Positions 1 through 6,516 of a stretch of 12,546 bases of DNA are shown in pieces. The translations under genes and the position numbers were made by a program. The DNA comes from Acidobacteriota bacterium (lineage in GTDB: Bacteria > Acidobacteriota > Terriglobia > Terriglobales > Acidobacteriaceae). A model generated the notes under the pieces. It was not told the DNA's origin. It saw only the letters and a program-made list of their open reading frames with translations, and searched no databases. The stretch spans positions 1 to 12,546 of the forward strand of contig JAEYQK010000023.1 in NCBI GenBank assembly GCA_023410055.1. The letters are read 5' to 3'. Every line of letters starts with the position of its first letter. The stretch's first letter is position 1.

Positions 1-813
1 GATGAGGCGTACATAGAGAGATTCCTCGAGGACGATCCTAGTGCTCTTGGCCTAGGCGATGACGTAACGGTGATCGACAGCCAGCGTCGCCAAGACAAGG
101 GAAGGCTTGACCTGCTTCTGCAAGATGGAGCACAGGAGCATCGATACGAAGTTGAACTGATGCTGGGGACCCTTGATGAAAGTCATCTCATCAGAACGAT
201 TGAGTATTGGGATATTGAACGGCGCACGTATCCCGCATATGAACACTGCGCCGTTGTCGTCGCCGAGGACATCACCGCCCGGTTTCTGAACGTAATCACG
301 CTGTTCAGCGGCTCTATCCCGATCATTGCTCTGCAAGTAAACGCAATTAAGGTGGGAGACAGAGTGGGCCTGAGCTTCTTGCGTGTTGTGGATAGCCGCC
401 GGCTACGTAGAGATGACAGTATCGGCGCAGCGTCCCCGAAAACGTCCGACCGAGCGACTTGGATTTCTTACGCTGGCGCAGCGATCTTGGACGTCGTTGA
501 TAAGTGCACTTCCTTCATCAATGAGAGCGCCAAGCGGCCGCGAACATTGAACTACAACAAGCAATTCATAGGGCTCATGGAGAACGGAACAGCGAACAAC
601 TTTGTTCACTTTTCTCCTAACAGATCTTCGACTTGGATAAATGTGAACATTGATCCAGCAGATTCTTGGGCTAAGCGCGTCGAGGACGCGGGGTTGGAGT
701 ACCGAAACGATTGGGCGTTGCGGGTGAAAGTTACCCCAAAGAGTTTTTCGGAAAACGAGATGCTTTTTAAGGAGATGTTGCAAGAAGCTGTGGCACAGGA
801 CGAAAAGTCCTAG
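1..813 (+). CDS. PD-(D/E)XK (NucS/DUF91-like) nuclease-family protein, 5' truncated
   Basis: The reading frame is open from base 1 to a TAG stop at 811-813 (270 residues visible), so the gene starts left of the window; the GTG at 70 is internal to the conserved region and should not be taken as the start. Near the left edge the protein has a GRLDLLL motif (Asp codon at 109-111) followed by YEVELMLG (Glu codons at 148 and 154), then an ESHLIRTIEYWDIERR stretch and AVVVAEDITARFLNVI. This D...ExE order with a following helix and strand is the core of the NucS/DUF91 branch of PD-(D/E)XK nucleases, with Glu where Lys is usual. The last 100 residues look like a separate small C-terminal domain, perhaps DUF5655-like. 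The cellular role is unknown; DNA or RNA cleavage is inferred from the fold only. It converges on the OLD ATPase gene, with 64 bp between the stops. Confidence 0.7.
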   Translation, partial: DEAYIERFLEDDPSALGLGDDVTVIDSQRRQDKGRLDLLLQDGAQEHRYEVELMLGTLDESHLIRTIEYWDIERRTYPAYEHCAVVVAEDITARFLNVITLFSGSIPIIALQVNAIKVGDRVGLSFLRVVDSRRLRRDDSIGAASPKTSDRATWISYAGAAILDVVDKCTSFINESAKRPRTLNYNKQFIGLMENGTANNFVHFSPNRSSTWINVNIDPADSWAKRVEDAGLEYRNDWALRVKVTPKSFSENEMLFKEMLQEAVAQDEKS

Positions 814-877
814 ACCCAGAAGCTCAGGCGAGCACCAAGCTTAAGCGGGCGACCCTGATCAGGCCGCCTCTTCTGAA
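814..877. other. convergent intergenic gap
   Basis: Short gap between two facing stop codons. It contains a perfect 10-bp palindrome, CCTGATCAGG (854-863), but no stem followed by a T run, so no convincing intrinsic terminator is seen for either gene. Confidence 0.5.
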
Positions 878-2758
878 TTACATGCCTGCGCTCGCGGCAG
901 TCGCAATATCTCCTTCTTGATTGTCAATTGGAGTTGCGGTTAACAATGCATTTAGGTCCCGAAACCAACCGCGCACTTCGCCGATTGGGTCGCGTTCATC
1001 AATTCGCTCGGCGGTCATAAGAGGGAATGCCCGCTCAGCGAGGTAACGCTTGGCCGTTTGCTCTTTCATGACGCCATCAAAGCCTTGTGCATTTGAATAT
1101 GCAGCCGCGAACAAACGTCCGACTGTCTCATTAGCGTTCATGGGATGGTCGGCCACGGCGATCCTGAGACCGAAAGCATCAAATATTGCATCTGGGTGAA
1201 GGTAGGATTCAATCTCGTGTTTGGCTGTACGAAAAGCTCGCGATCTGCCGCCGCGCCCGTTTACCGTTGCCTCTGCGACCTCATAGGCGGCTACGTCGCT
1301 ATCATAGATGTGAAACTCCGGAAGGCGAAGCGCACGAAGATAATTCTGAGAGACCCACTGATTCAGGGTCGAACCGCCTAACACCACAAAAGCAACCCTG
1401 TCGTCAGTTGTAAGGTCCGGTACAGTATCGTCGACCTGATGCAGCGCGTTGCTTAACGCCTTAAAAGCACTTACGTCCGTTGGGCCTTCCACGCAAAACA
1501 GTACTTTCACACGACTGTCGGGGATTACGCCAAGTGTATCGGCGATTATTCCGAATACCGGGAGGCCGGATTGTATCTCTACCCGCTGTTCCGGGCCGCT
1601 GGTGATGAATCGGATGTCATCAGCTGGTAATTCTGCGGCTAGTCCAGGACTGTGTGTTGTAAGTATTACTTGGCACTTGCTTTCTTCCGAGAGGCTTTTG
1701 AGTGCATCGATTAGAATTCTCTGATTGTTCGGATGCTGCGACGTTTCGGGTTCTTCGATCGCGTATATCACACTTCGCTTGGCACTCGACTTCAGCTTCC
1801 TTTCTGCTTCAGCTTTGAAAAAGCTGACCAGCACCAAGCGTCGCACACCGCTTCCTCGCTTATTCAGCGGGATGCCATCCGTAGTCATATTGATCGAAAA
1901 CAGGCCGTTCCACTTGGCCGCAGTCGGCGGGGAAAACTCGGGCTTCAACTCGTTCGCGAGATTGCGATCCAGTGTTAGAAGCGCGGCGTGAGTCTCAGCT
2001 GCTATAGCCTCCGCTTTTTCCCGAATCTTGGATTGAATTGTCTCTATCTCGTCTTGAACATCAGCTATCGCCGCCGTCACTGCCGCTTTCATCGGGTTCT
2101 GAACTTCGCCATCAGAATCTTGGCTCTTTCGATCACTCTGAAACAAAGCATATAGAGGGAGGTTCTTCTCAACTTCTTCCCAAATTCGCTTAACATCCTC
2201 CTTTGATTTGGAAACGGGTAATTCAACCTCCCGCAATTTCAGATCAGCTTCTGCTGCCCATAGTGCCTTTCTCATGCCTGGGTTCCCCTTCAGGGGGACA
2301 TTCAGGCCTTTGGATTTCACAAGCGTCTGCAGCTCTTTTTCCTTGAGCTCCAGTAGATTCTCTACGCCCTTTGCGGTTGGATGATTTGCAACAATGAAGA
2401 TCTCGGGCGGCATTTTCTTGCTGCCAGAGTCGAAAGTCTTCTTAATTTTCAGAGTTCCTTCATTGGTTAGCAGATACTCGCTGGCAAGATCAGTCGCAGC
2501 ACCGGCATCAAGCGTAAGAGAAGATGGGACATCACAAAACTCACACGTGATCGTTATCAGTTCATCTTCAGAATGTATACATCGGTCACCGGGCTCGATC
2601 TTCACGGTTTCATTGTTGAAGAAGATCTCCAGCGACTCAAGCAGTGACGATTTCCCCACATCATTCTTGCCGATGAATGTGGTGAGATCGGAAAACGTAA
2701 CACATGCCTCATTCCTGTAACAGCGAAAGTTGCGTACAAAAACCTTATGAAGTCGCAT
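878..2758 (-). CDS. OLD-family ATP-dependent endonuclease (AAA ATPase + TOPRIM)
   Basis: A 626-residue protein. The chosen start is ATG at 2758 (MRLHKVFVRNFRCYRN), where OLD/RecF-type ATPases normally begin; the frame stays open to a TTG at 2812, which would add 18 unconserved residues. Walker A is GKNDVGKSS (30-38). A coiled-coil-like stretch lies near 225-265, an ABC-like signature GSGVRRL at 302-308, Walker B EEPE at 335-338 and the switch His at 369 (ILTTHS). The C-terminal TOPRIM domain shows EGPTD (424-428), DSD (486-488) and HEIESYL (514-520), the metal-binding acidic set of this family. OLD proteins couple ATP binding to DNA nicking or cleavage; relatives include phage P2 Old and GajA of the Gabija defence system. 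No UvrD-like GajB partner is present on the visible side. Composition is AT-richer than the genes to the right (28/60 and 27/60 GC on two hand-counted lines). A defence role is inferred. Confidence 0.88.
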   Translation of the reverse strand: MRLHKVFVRNFRCYRNEACVTFSDLTTFIGKNDVGKSSLLESLEIFFNNETVKIEPGDRCIHSEDELITITCEFCDVPSSLTLDAGAATDLASEYLLTNEGTLKIKKTFDSGSKKMPPEIFIVANHPTAKGVENLLELKEKELQTLVKSKGLNVPLKGNPGMRKALWAAEADLKLREVELPVSKSKEDVKRIWEEVEKNLPLYALFQSDRKSQDSDGEVQNPMKAAVTAAIADVQDEIETIQSKIREKAEAIAAETHAALLTLDRNLANELKPEFSPPTAAKWNGLFSINMTTDGIPLNKRGSGVRRLVLVSFFKAEAERKLKSSAKRSVIYAIEEPETSQHPNNQRILIDALKSLSEESKCQVILTTHSPGLAAELPADDIRFITSGPEQRVEIQSGLPVFGIIADTLGVIPDSRVKVLFCVEGPTDVSAFKALSNALHQVDDTVPDLTTDDRVAFVVLGGSTLNQWVSQNYLRALRLPEFHIYDSDVAAYEVAEATVNGRGGRSRAFRTAKHEIESYLHPDAIFDAFGLRIAVADHPMNANETVGRLFAAAYSNAQGFDGVMKEQTAKRYLAERAFPLMTAERIDERDPIGEVRGWFRDLNALLTATPIDNQEGDIATAASAGM

Positions 2759-2844
2759 AGTCTCTTGTTCCACTTTCCGGAATTTCCACAGCCCTTTGTT
2801 CACTTCACGCAAATCACTGCTAAAGTGGTTCCGCGATGATGCAA

Positions 2845-2895
2845 GTTCCTCGACTCGGACGGCGGTTGTAGCACCGTCCTCGCTCGGGATGACGA
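2845..2895. repeat. dispersed palindromic repeat (GTCAT-CCGAG / CGAGGAA type), single copy
   Basis: Read on the minus strand the element starts GTCATCCCGAGCGAGGACGG and ends GTCCGAGTCGAGGAACT. The two halves enclose a hairpin with stem GGACGG (2857-2862) and CCGTCC (2874-2879). The ends match the same consensus as the paired repeats at 4714-4796, in opposite orientation. Such GTCATTCCGAG...CGAGGAATC elements are abundant in intergenic DNA of Acidobacteriota and other phyla; that statement is from general knowledge, not from a search. Confidence 0.55.
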
Positions 2896-2943
2896 CTTAG
2901 TAACTTGCTGCGATACGGCGGGGCCCGAGATCCTCAGTCGACT

Positions 2944-2972
2944 GTCAGTCAAACGTCAGTCAGCGTCAGTCA
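2944..2972. repeat. three phased GTCAGTCA direct repeats
   Basis: Perfect 8-bp copies start at 2944, 2955 and 2965, that is 11 and 10 bp apart, so all face the same side of the helix. A degenerate CAGTCG lies just before them (2935-2940). They sit about 190 bp upstream of the OLD start codon. Function unknown; phased spacing is typical of protein-binding arrays, but a simple tandem expansion is equally possible. Confidence 0.6.
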
Positions 2973-3201
2973 GATTTTTGCAGCTAACTCGTTTAGATCA
3001 TCAGGCGTACAGTCAACCCCCGGGGGGAGGGGGTAGGCGTAACTGACTTGCAACATCTGAACCCGCTCAAGCCAGGCTTGAACGGGGCACCGTAGAGCGT
3101 ACGCAGAGATGGTCGTTTGAAAGCGGTACCTTTGTACCACCATCGCGGCGTGAGTTCAAAGGGAATGTCGAGGGAAACGTTCTGAAGTTGGAACAACAAT
3201 C

Positions 3202-3291
3202 GAGCCATTGAGCCATCGGGCCATCGAGCCATTGAAAACCGACGACGATTGCCGATTTCGATGGCGCGATGGCCCGATCACCCAATGGCCT
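3202..3291. repeat. inverted array of octamers at the ccsA 3' end
   Basis: Four tandem octamers of form GRGCCATY (3202-3233) face four of the complementary form, roughly RATGGCCY (3260-3291), across a 26-bp centre. The arms pair at 25 of 32 positions by hand alignment, including 12 uninterrupted bases (ATCGGGCCATCG). The array starts right after the ccsA stop codon on the minus strand, so the transcript would fold into a long imperfect hairpin followed by a TTGTTGTT stretch. It could end or protect the resB-ccsA transcript. Confidence 0.7.
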
Positions 3292-3297
3292 GATGCG

Positions 3298-4704
3298 TTA
3301 TGCGTAAGCGTGCAGACCCGGCAGCAGATAGGTGACGCCGAAGAACGTGAACATCACGACGGCGAAGCCGAGGATCGAGAAGTAAGCCGCTCGGCGTCCG
3401 CGCCAGCCGTGCGTGATGCGCATGTGCAGGTATCCGGCGTAGACGAGCCAGGTGATGGCCGCCCAGGTTTCTTTCGGGTCCCAGCTCCAATAAGAGCCCC
3501 AGGTGCGGTTCGCCCAATAGGCGCCGGCGGCGATCATCAGCGTCAGCAAGGGGAATGCGATGCAGATGGTCTTGTAGGTTACGCGATCGAGCACGGCAGC
3601 GTCAGGCAGTGCGCGCTCAAGGCCGCCACGTCGCCAGTGCAGCATCAGGTAGAGCAACGACGCGAACACGCTCGTACCGAGTCCGGCGAGGATGAATGGG
3701 CTCGCCTTCAAGCTGGTCGGCAACATCGCGCCCGAGGCGTCGGCAACAGGATAGATTCCACCGGCGCGCAGGAAGAAGACGGCCAGCGCGAGAACCTGAA
3801 CGGCGAGTGAAATGAAGATCGCAACGTTCGCGTATCGCAGGAACGATTCGTCTTTCTTGAGCTTGGAGAATCCGCACAGCGCGAGCGGAGCCACGGCGGC
3901 GACGAGCGCGATTACGAAGAACCATCCCAGTTCAGGGATAGTCACAAAGGCGCGCACATTGCCTTCCATGAAAACCTCGGATTTGCGCGCGGCGTCCCAC
4001 GCAGCTACGTTCAGTCCTCCGCCATCGAAGCGCGTGAGTATGCCGACGTAGATTAAGGTCGAGAGACCACTGGTCGCCGCCAGGAATGACTCGGTCTTCA
4101 TGTTGTCTTTGATCAGGAACATCATTGACAGCGCGAAGCTAAGCGCGCAGGCCGCGTAGGACAACATTGCCAGCGTGACGTGAACGTGCAACCACGTCGA
4201 TTGCAGCGCCGGAACCAACGGACGAACGTCGGAATCCAGCAGATGCATCAGACCGACGCTGATGACGGCCAGCGGCATGGTCACGCTGCCGATCAGCTTG
4301 ACGCCGAACTTGCGCTCGGCGAATTGCGTCAGCAGCGCGACCGTCCAGACGAAGCTCAGCAGCATTTCGTAGATGTTCGCGAACGGCGGATGTCCGGCAA
4401 CGTACCAGCGATGGCCCGCGGCCGCGGTAGTTGCAAGCAGCCCAAGAATGCAGAGCACGGACGCCGCTTTTACGTGCGTCTCAAGCGCGCTGACGCCGTA
4501 AGCGATATAGAGCGCCGCCGATCCAATGAAGAAGATCAGCGACGTCGAGAGCATGTTCGTCTCGTTGAAAATATTGCCCTGCTTGCCGACATTCAGCAGC
4601 GTAATGATCAGCGCGAATACCGTCGCCAGCCCCACGCCAACGACCAGAGCCATCCCAGACTTCTGCTCTTCCACACGCTTTATTTGCGTCGCACCCGTTG
4701 CCAT
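3298..4704 (-). CDS. ccsA: cytochrome c biogenesis haem lyase subunit CcsA/ResC
   Basis: Polytopic membrane protein of 468 residues. With ResB it forms System II, which moves haem across the membrane and attaches it to CxxCH apocytochromes outside. The diagnostic tryptophan-rich WWD motif WGSYWSWDPKE is at 402-412. Candidate haem-ligand histidines are H105 (GHPPFANIYEM), H173/H175 (LHVHVTLAMLSYAA) and H427/H432 (LHMRITHGWRG). The start is ATG at 4704, with a perfect GGAGG five bases upstream; an in-frame GTG at 4716 overlaps that ribosome-binding site. The protein is longer than common CcsA/ResC proteins (roughly 300-400 residues). The excess lies between about 200 and 350 and includes at least three hydrophobic segments. 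It follows resB on the same strand after a 122-bp gap carrying repeats, so the two are probably cotranscribed. Confidence 0.93.
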   Translation of the reverse strand: MATGATQIKRVEEQKSGMALVVGVGLATVFALIITLLNVGKQGNIFNETNMLSTSLIFFIGSAALYIAYGVSALETHVKAASVLCILGLLATTAAAGHRWYVAGHPPFANIYEMLLSFVWTVALLTQFAERKFGVKLIGSVTMPLAVISVGLMHLLDSDVRPLVPALQSTWLHVHVTLAMLSYAACALSFALSMMFLIKDNMKTESFLAATSGLSTLIYVGILTRFDGGGLNVAAWDAARKSEVFMEGNVRAFVTIPELGWFFVIALVAAVAPLALCGFSKLKKDESFLRYANVAIFISLAVQVLALAVFFLRAGGIYPVADASGAMLPTSLKASPFILAGLGTSVFASLLYLMLHWRRGGLERALPDAAVLDRVTYKTICIAFPLLTLMIAAGAYWANRTWGSYWSWDPKETWAAITWLVYAGYLHMRITHGWRGRRAAYFSILGFAVVMFTFFGVTYLLPGLHAYA

Positions 4705-4713
4705 CCAATCCTC

Positions 4714-4796
4714 CACTTACAACTTGTCATTCCGAGGAGCATCGCGACACCCTTCACTTACAGCTTGTCATTCCGAGGAGCACCGCGACGAGGAAT
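4714..4796. repeat. pair of 35-bp direct repeats in the resB-ccsA gap
   Basis: Copies at 4714-4748 and 4755-4789 read CACTTAC, A-R, CTTGTCATTCCGAGGAGCA and YCGCGAC, differing at two positions, with a 41-bp repeat unit. The second continues into GAGGAATCCC, completing the GTCATTCCGAG...CGAGGAATC element. The first copy runs up to the Shine-Dalgarno sequence of ccsA (GGAGG, 4710-4714 on the minus strand). Confidence 0.75.
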
Positions 4797-4826
4797 CCCT
4801 ACCTTCACGAGGAACCCTTCCCAATC

Positions 4827-6260
4827 CTACTTCCCTGCCTTAGCTTCAACTGCTTGCTTCAATTCTTCCGCTATCTCCGCCGTTACGTCGCGCCACTTCT
4901 GTTCGAACGACTCGCGGTTCTTCTTGTTCGCCGCCGCGCCAACCCAGAGTGTCCATCCGCCCTTGCCGTCGGCGAAGGTCACGGCCCAGAAGCGCATGTG
5001 CACGATATAGAACGAGACGATCAACCCGACTCCCAGCAGCAGGCATCCGGCCCACACGAACCATTGTCCGGGCTCGTGCGAGACTTGCAGTCCAGTCTCG
5101 TTGCGCAGGCTCAGATTGGCAAGCTGCATCGCGTAAGGCAGCGTTCCGGCTTTCGTCGGCTCTCCGTAGAGCAGCCAGACGTTCTGGGTCTTCCCGCTCG
5201 GGTCCGTGATTGCCAACTGTACCGCCGGAGACTCGAGGTTGCGCGAACGCTGGAAGACCTCTCCGTCGGACTGGCGATATGCATCCGGCAGGAACTTAAG
5301 TATGCGAACCTTGTTGCCGTCGAACTCAACGGTCCCGTCAGTTGGAAGCGTTAGCGTCCTGATGTCTTCGGGGCGGCCCATAGCGCCATATCCGATCAGC
5401 ACCGACTCCGGCACACTGCTCTGGCCGAATCCTGACTGGTAGAAGCGCACGCCTCTGTAGACGAGCGGTTCGTTGACGGCGATTTCCTTCTTCAGTACCT
5501 CGCGCCCATTCTCGATGACGGTCAGCTTCGACCAGTACCGCTTCGGCATCCCGGCATACTTGCCTGTGTACGTGTCCTGCCCGGCGGCGTCACAGCGAAT
5601 GCTGAACGGCAGAGTCTTGACTACGTTGTCGGCCAGCTGGATCTGGTTGGTCGCCGGCGCGCCTTCGACGAGCGAGACATAACCTCTATAACCCGCCATG
5701 CGGTCGAGGCCGTAATAGCCGAGGAAGATCAGCAGCAGGCTGGCGTGAACGATATAGACAGCGAGCACGGAGAAGCGATTCCGCTCGGCGAAGAGTGAAA
5801 CCTCGTTGTCCTGATTGATCTTCTGTGGCTGCAAGCCGAACTTGCGCATCGCTCGTTCGGCTACGTTCAGTCCAGCTTCCGGATCGTTGATTGCGAATTG
5901 AGCCTTCGTCGGATGCGCGGCACGGAAGTGCGGGTCAGGCTTGCGATAGGGGCGGTCGTAGTAACGCCACGCGTTAGGCCAGCGCTCGACGGAGGCGAAG
6001 ATGATGCTGACCGCCACCATTGTCAGCAGAACAACGAACCACCACGCGTGGTAGACGTCGGTCAGCCCGATGGCGTCCAGCACTCTCAGCGTTGCCGGCG
6101 AGAACTTCTGTTCCATCTCGGCGGCCGATGTCATGGGACGCTGGGAAATCAGTGTGCCCAATGCCGACACGATGGCGAGAATAATGAGGAGCGTAATGCC
6201 CGTCTTGATCGAAGCAAGCGTTTGAACGATGCGCCGTCCGATACCGGCGTTAGGGGCCAT
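4827..6260 (-). CDS. resB: cytochrome c biogenesis protein ResB (Ccs1)
   Basis: A 477-residue System II partner of CcsA. The ResB layout is clear: TM segments at about 21-40, 72-92 and 164-182, a large periplasmic domain (about 190-395), a fourth TM segment at 399-421 and a cytoplasmic tail of about 55 charged residues. Conserved-looking histidines sit in TM3 (H172, IVHASLLL) and at the end of TM4 (H421, YIVHMRFW), as expected for haem handling. The start is ATG at 6260 (MAPNAGIGRR), preceded by GGAGGAAG eight bases upstream; the frame is open upstream to 6353, but that extension is unlike the family. ccsA follows downstream. No ResA/CcdA-type thiol-reducing partner is visible in the window. 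Confidence 0.92.
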   Translation of the reverse strand: MAPNAGIGRRIVQTLASIKTGITLLIILAIVSALGTLISQRPMTSAAEMEQKFSPATLRVLDAIGLTDVYHAWWFVVLLTMVAVSIIFASVERWPNAWRYYDRPYRKPDPHFRAAHPTKAQFAINDPEAGLNVAERAMRKFGLQPQKINQDNEVSLFAERNRFSVLAVYIVHASLLLIFLGYYGLDRMAGYRGYVSLVEGAPATNQIQLADNVVKTLPFSIRCDAAGQDTYTGKYAGMPKRYWSKLTVIENGREVLKKEIAVNEPLVYRGVRFYQSGFGQSSVPESVLIGYGAMGRPEDIRTLTLPTDGTVEFDGNKVRILKFLPDAYRQSDGEVFQRSRNLESPAVQLAITDPSGKTQNVWLLYGEPTKAGTLPYAMQLANLSLRNETGLQVSHEPGQWFVWAGCLLLGVGLIVSFYIVHMRFWAVTFADGKGGWTLWVGAAANKKNRESFEQKWRDVTAEIAEELKQAVEAKAGK

Positions 6261-6429
6261 ATAAAAGACTTCCTCCGGGCGGAGTTTCCAGGCAGCACTA
6301 AGTGGTACGCCCCACAAAGCGCACCCGTACTCCTGCTCACCCCAGAATGTCATTGTTTCTGACCTGCCGGTGTCCGGTCAGTTCAGATTGTCACAGACGA
6401 ATGTGCTCTCTATCACAACAGAGTACCGG
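6261..6429. promoter_or_regulatory. resB upstream region
   Basis: Stretch between the terminator hairpins of the TPR gene and the resB start codon. Because the hairpins isolate resB from the gene before it, a resB promoter is expected here. A CRP-like palindrome lies at 6402-6417; no -35/-10 pair with good spacing was convincing by eye. Confidence 0.35.
6402..6417. promoter_or_regulatory. CRP-like operator upstream of resB
   Basis: TGTGC-TCTCTA-TCACA matches the CRP/FNR-superfamily pattern TGTGA-N6-TCACA at nine of ten defined positions. With flanking bases (ATGTGCTCTCTATCACA) it agrees with the E. coli CRP core at 14 of 17. It lies 142 bp upstream of the resB ATG and just past the terminator hairpins. 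Whether this organism has a CRP homologue with that specificity is unknown. Confidence 0.4.
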
Positions 6430-6466
6430 GAAGAAAACAAGGCCTGGCGGCAAGAATCCTGCCAGG
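6430..6466 (-). terminator. intrinsic terminator, second hairpin after the TPR gene
   Basis: On the minus strand the stem CCTGGC/GCCAGG (6443-6448 and 6461-6466) is followed by CCTTGTTTTCTT (6431-6442), a T-rich tract that suits rho-independent termination. Confidence 0.55.
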
Positions 6467-6479
6467 TGGATGAGAAACT

Positions 6480-6506
6480 CACATCTGCCGAACACGGGCA
6501 GATGTG
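6480..6506 (-). terminator. 10-bp perfect hairpin just after the TPR gene
   Basis: CACATCTGCC (6480-6489) and GGCAGATGTG (6497-6506) are perfectly complementary around a 7-base loop, starting 11 bases past the stop codon. Only a weak T tract follows, so it may act together with the next hairpin or protect the 3' end. Confidence 0.55.
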
Positions 6507-6516
6507 GGGCACCGAG

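Larger units (their letters stand above)
2759..3297. other. gene-free, repeat-rich intergenic boundary region
   Basis: About 540 bases between the OLD gene start and the ccsA stop with no credible gene; the short open frames here are low-complexity products of the repeats. It holds, left to right, a dispersed palindromic repeat (2845-2895), three phased GTCAGTCA repeats (2944-2972), a C5G6 palindrome followed by a G run (3017-3033), TCAAGCC-A-GGCTTGA (3067-3081), GGTAC-N4-GTACC (3125-3138) and the inverted octamer array (3202-3291). The promoter of the OLD gene should lie in its left part, but no convincing -35/-10 pair was found. Confidence 0.6.

Noticed and set aside
2993..3285. Two minus-strand frames of 72-79 residues in the repeat region
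   Set aside because: Their repeated MARWPDGSMARL-type peptides are translations of the octamer repeats; no ribosome-binding site or family likeness.
2944..3291. CRISPR-like array
   Set aside because: Repeat units are 8 bp with almost no spacers; no repeat of 24-40 bp with unique spacers and no cas gene.
2940..3300. tRNA or attachment site at the composition boundary
   Set aside because: No cloverleaf with a T-loop GTTCRAATC pattern was found, and no integrase gene or flanking direct repeat is visible.
3208..3810. 200-residue plus-strand frame overlapping ccsA
   Set aside because: Antisense to a clear ccsA; starts in the octamer repeat, is rich in Arg/Gln/Glu from GC-skewed codons and resembles no family.
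4714..4789. Insertion sequence ends or target-site duplication
   Set aside because: The 35-bp copies are direct, with no transposase between them; they fit a dispersed intergenic repeat better.
4180..5354. Long plus-strand frames (276 and 218 residues) across the resB-ccsA junction
   Set aside because: They are shadows of ccsA and resB on the other strand and include translated dispersed repeats (LSFRGA...-type peptides).
6261..6353. Upstream extension of resB by 31 residues
   Set aside because: Unlike ResB N-termini; GGAGGAAG correctly spaced before ATG 6260 decides the start.
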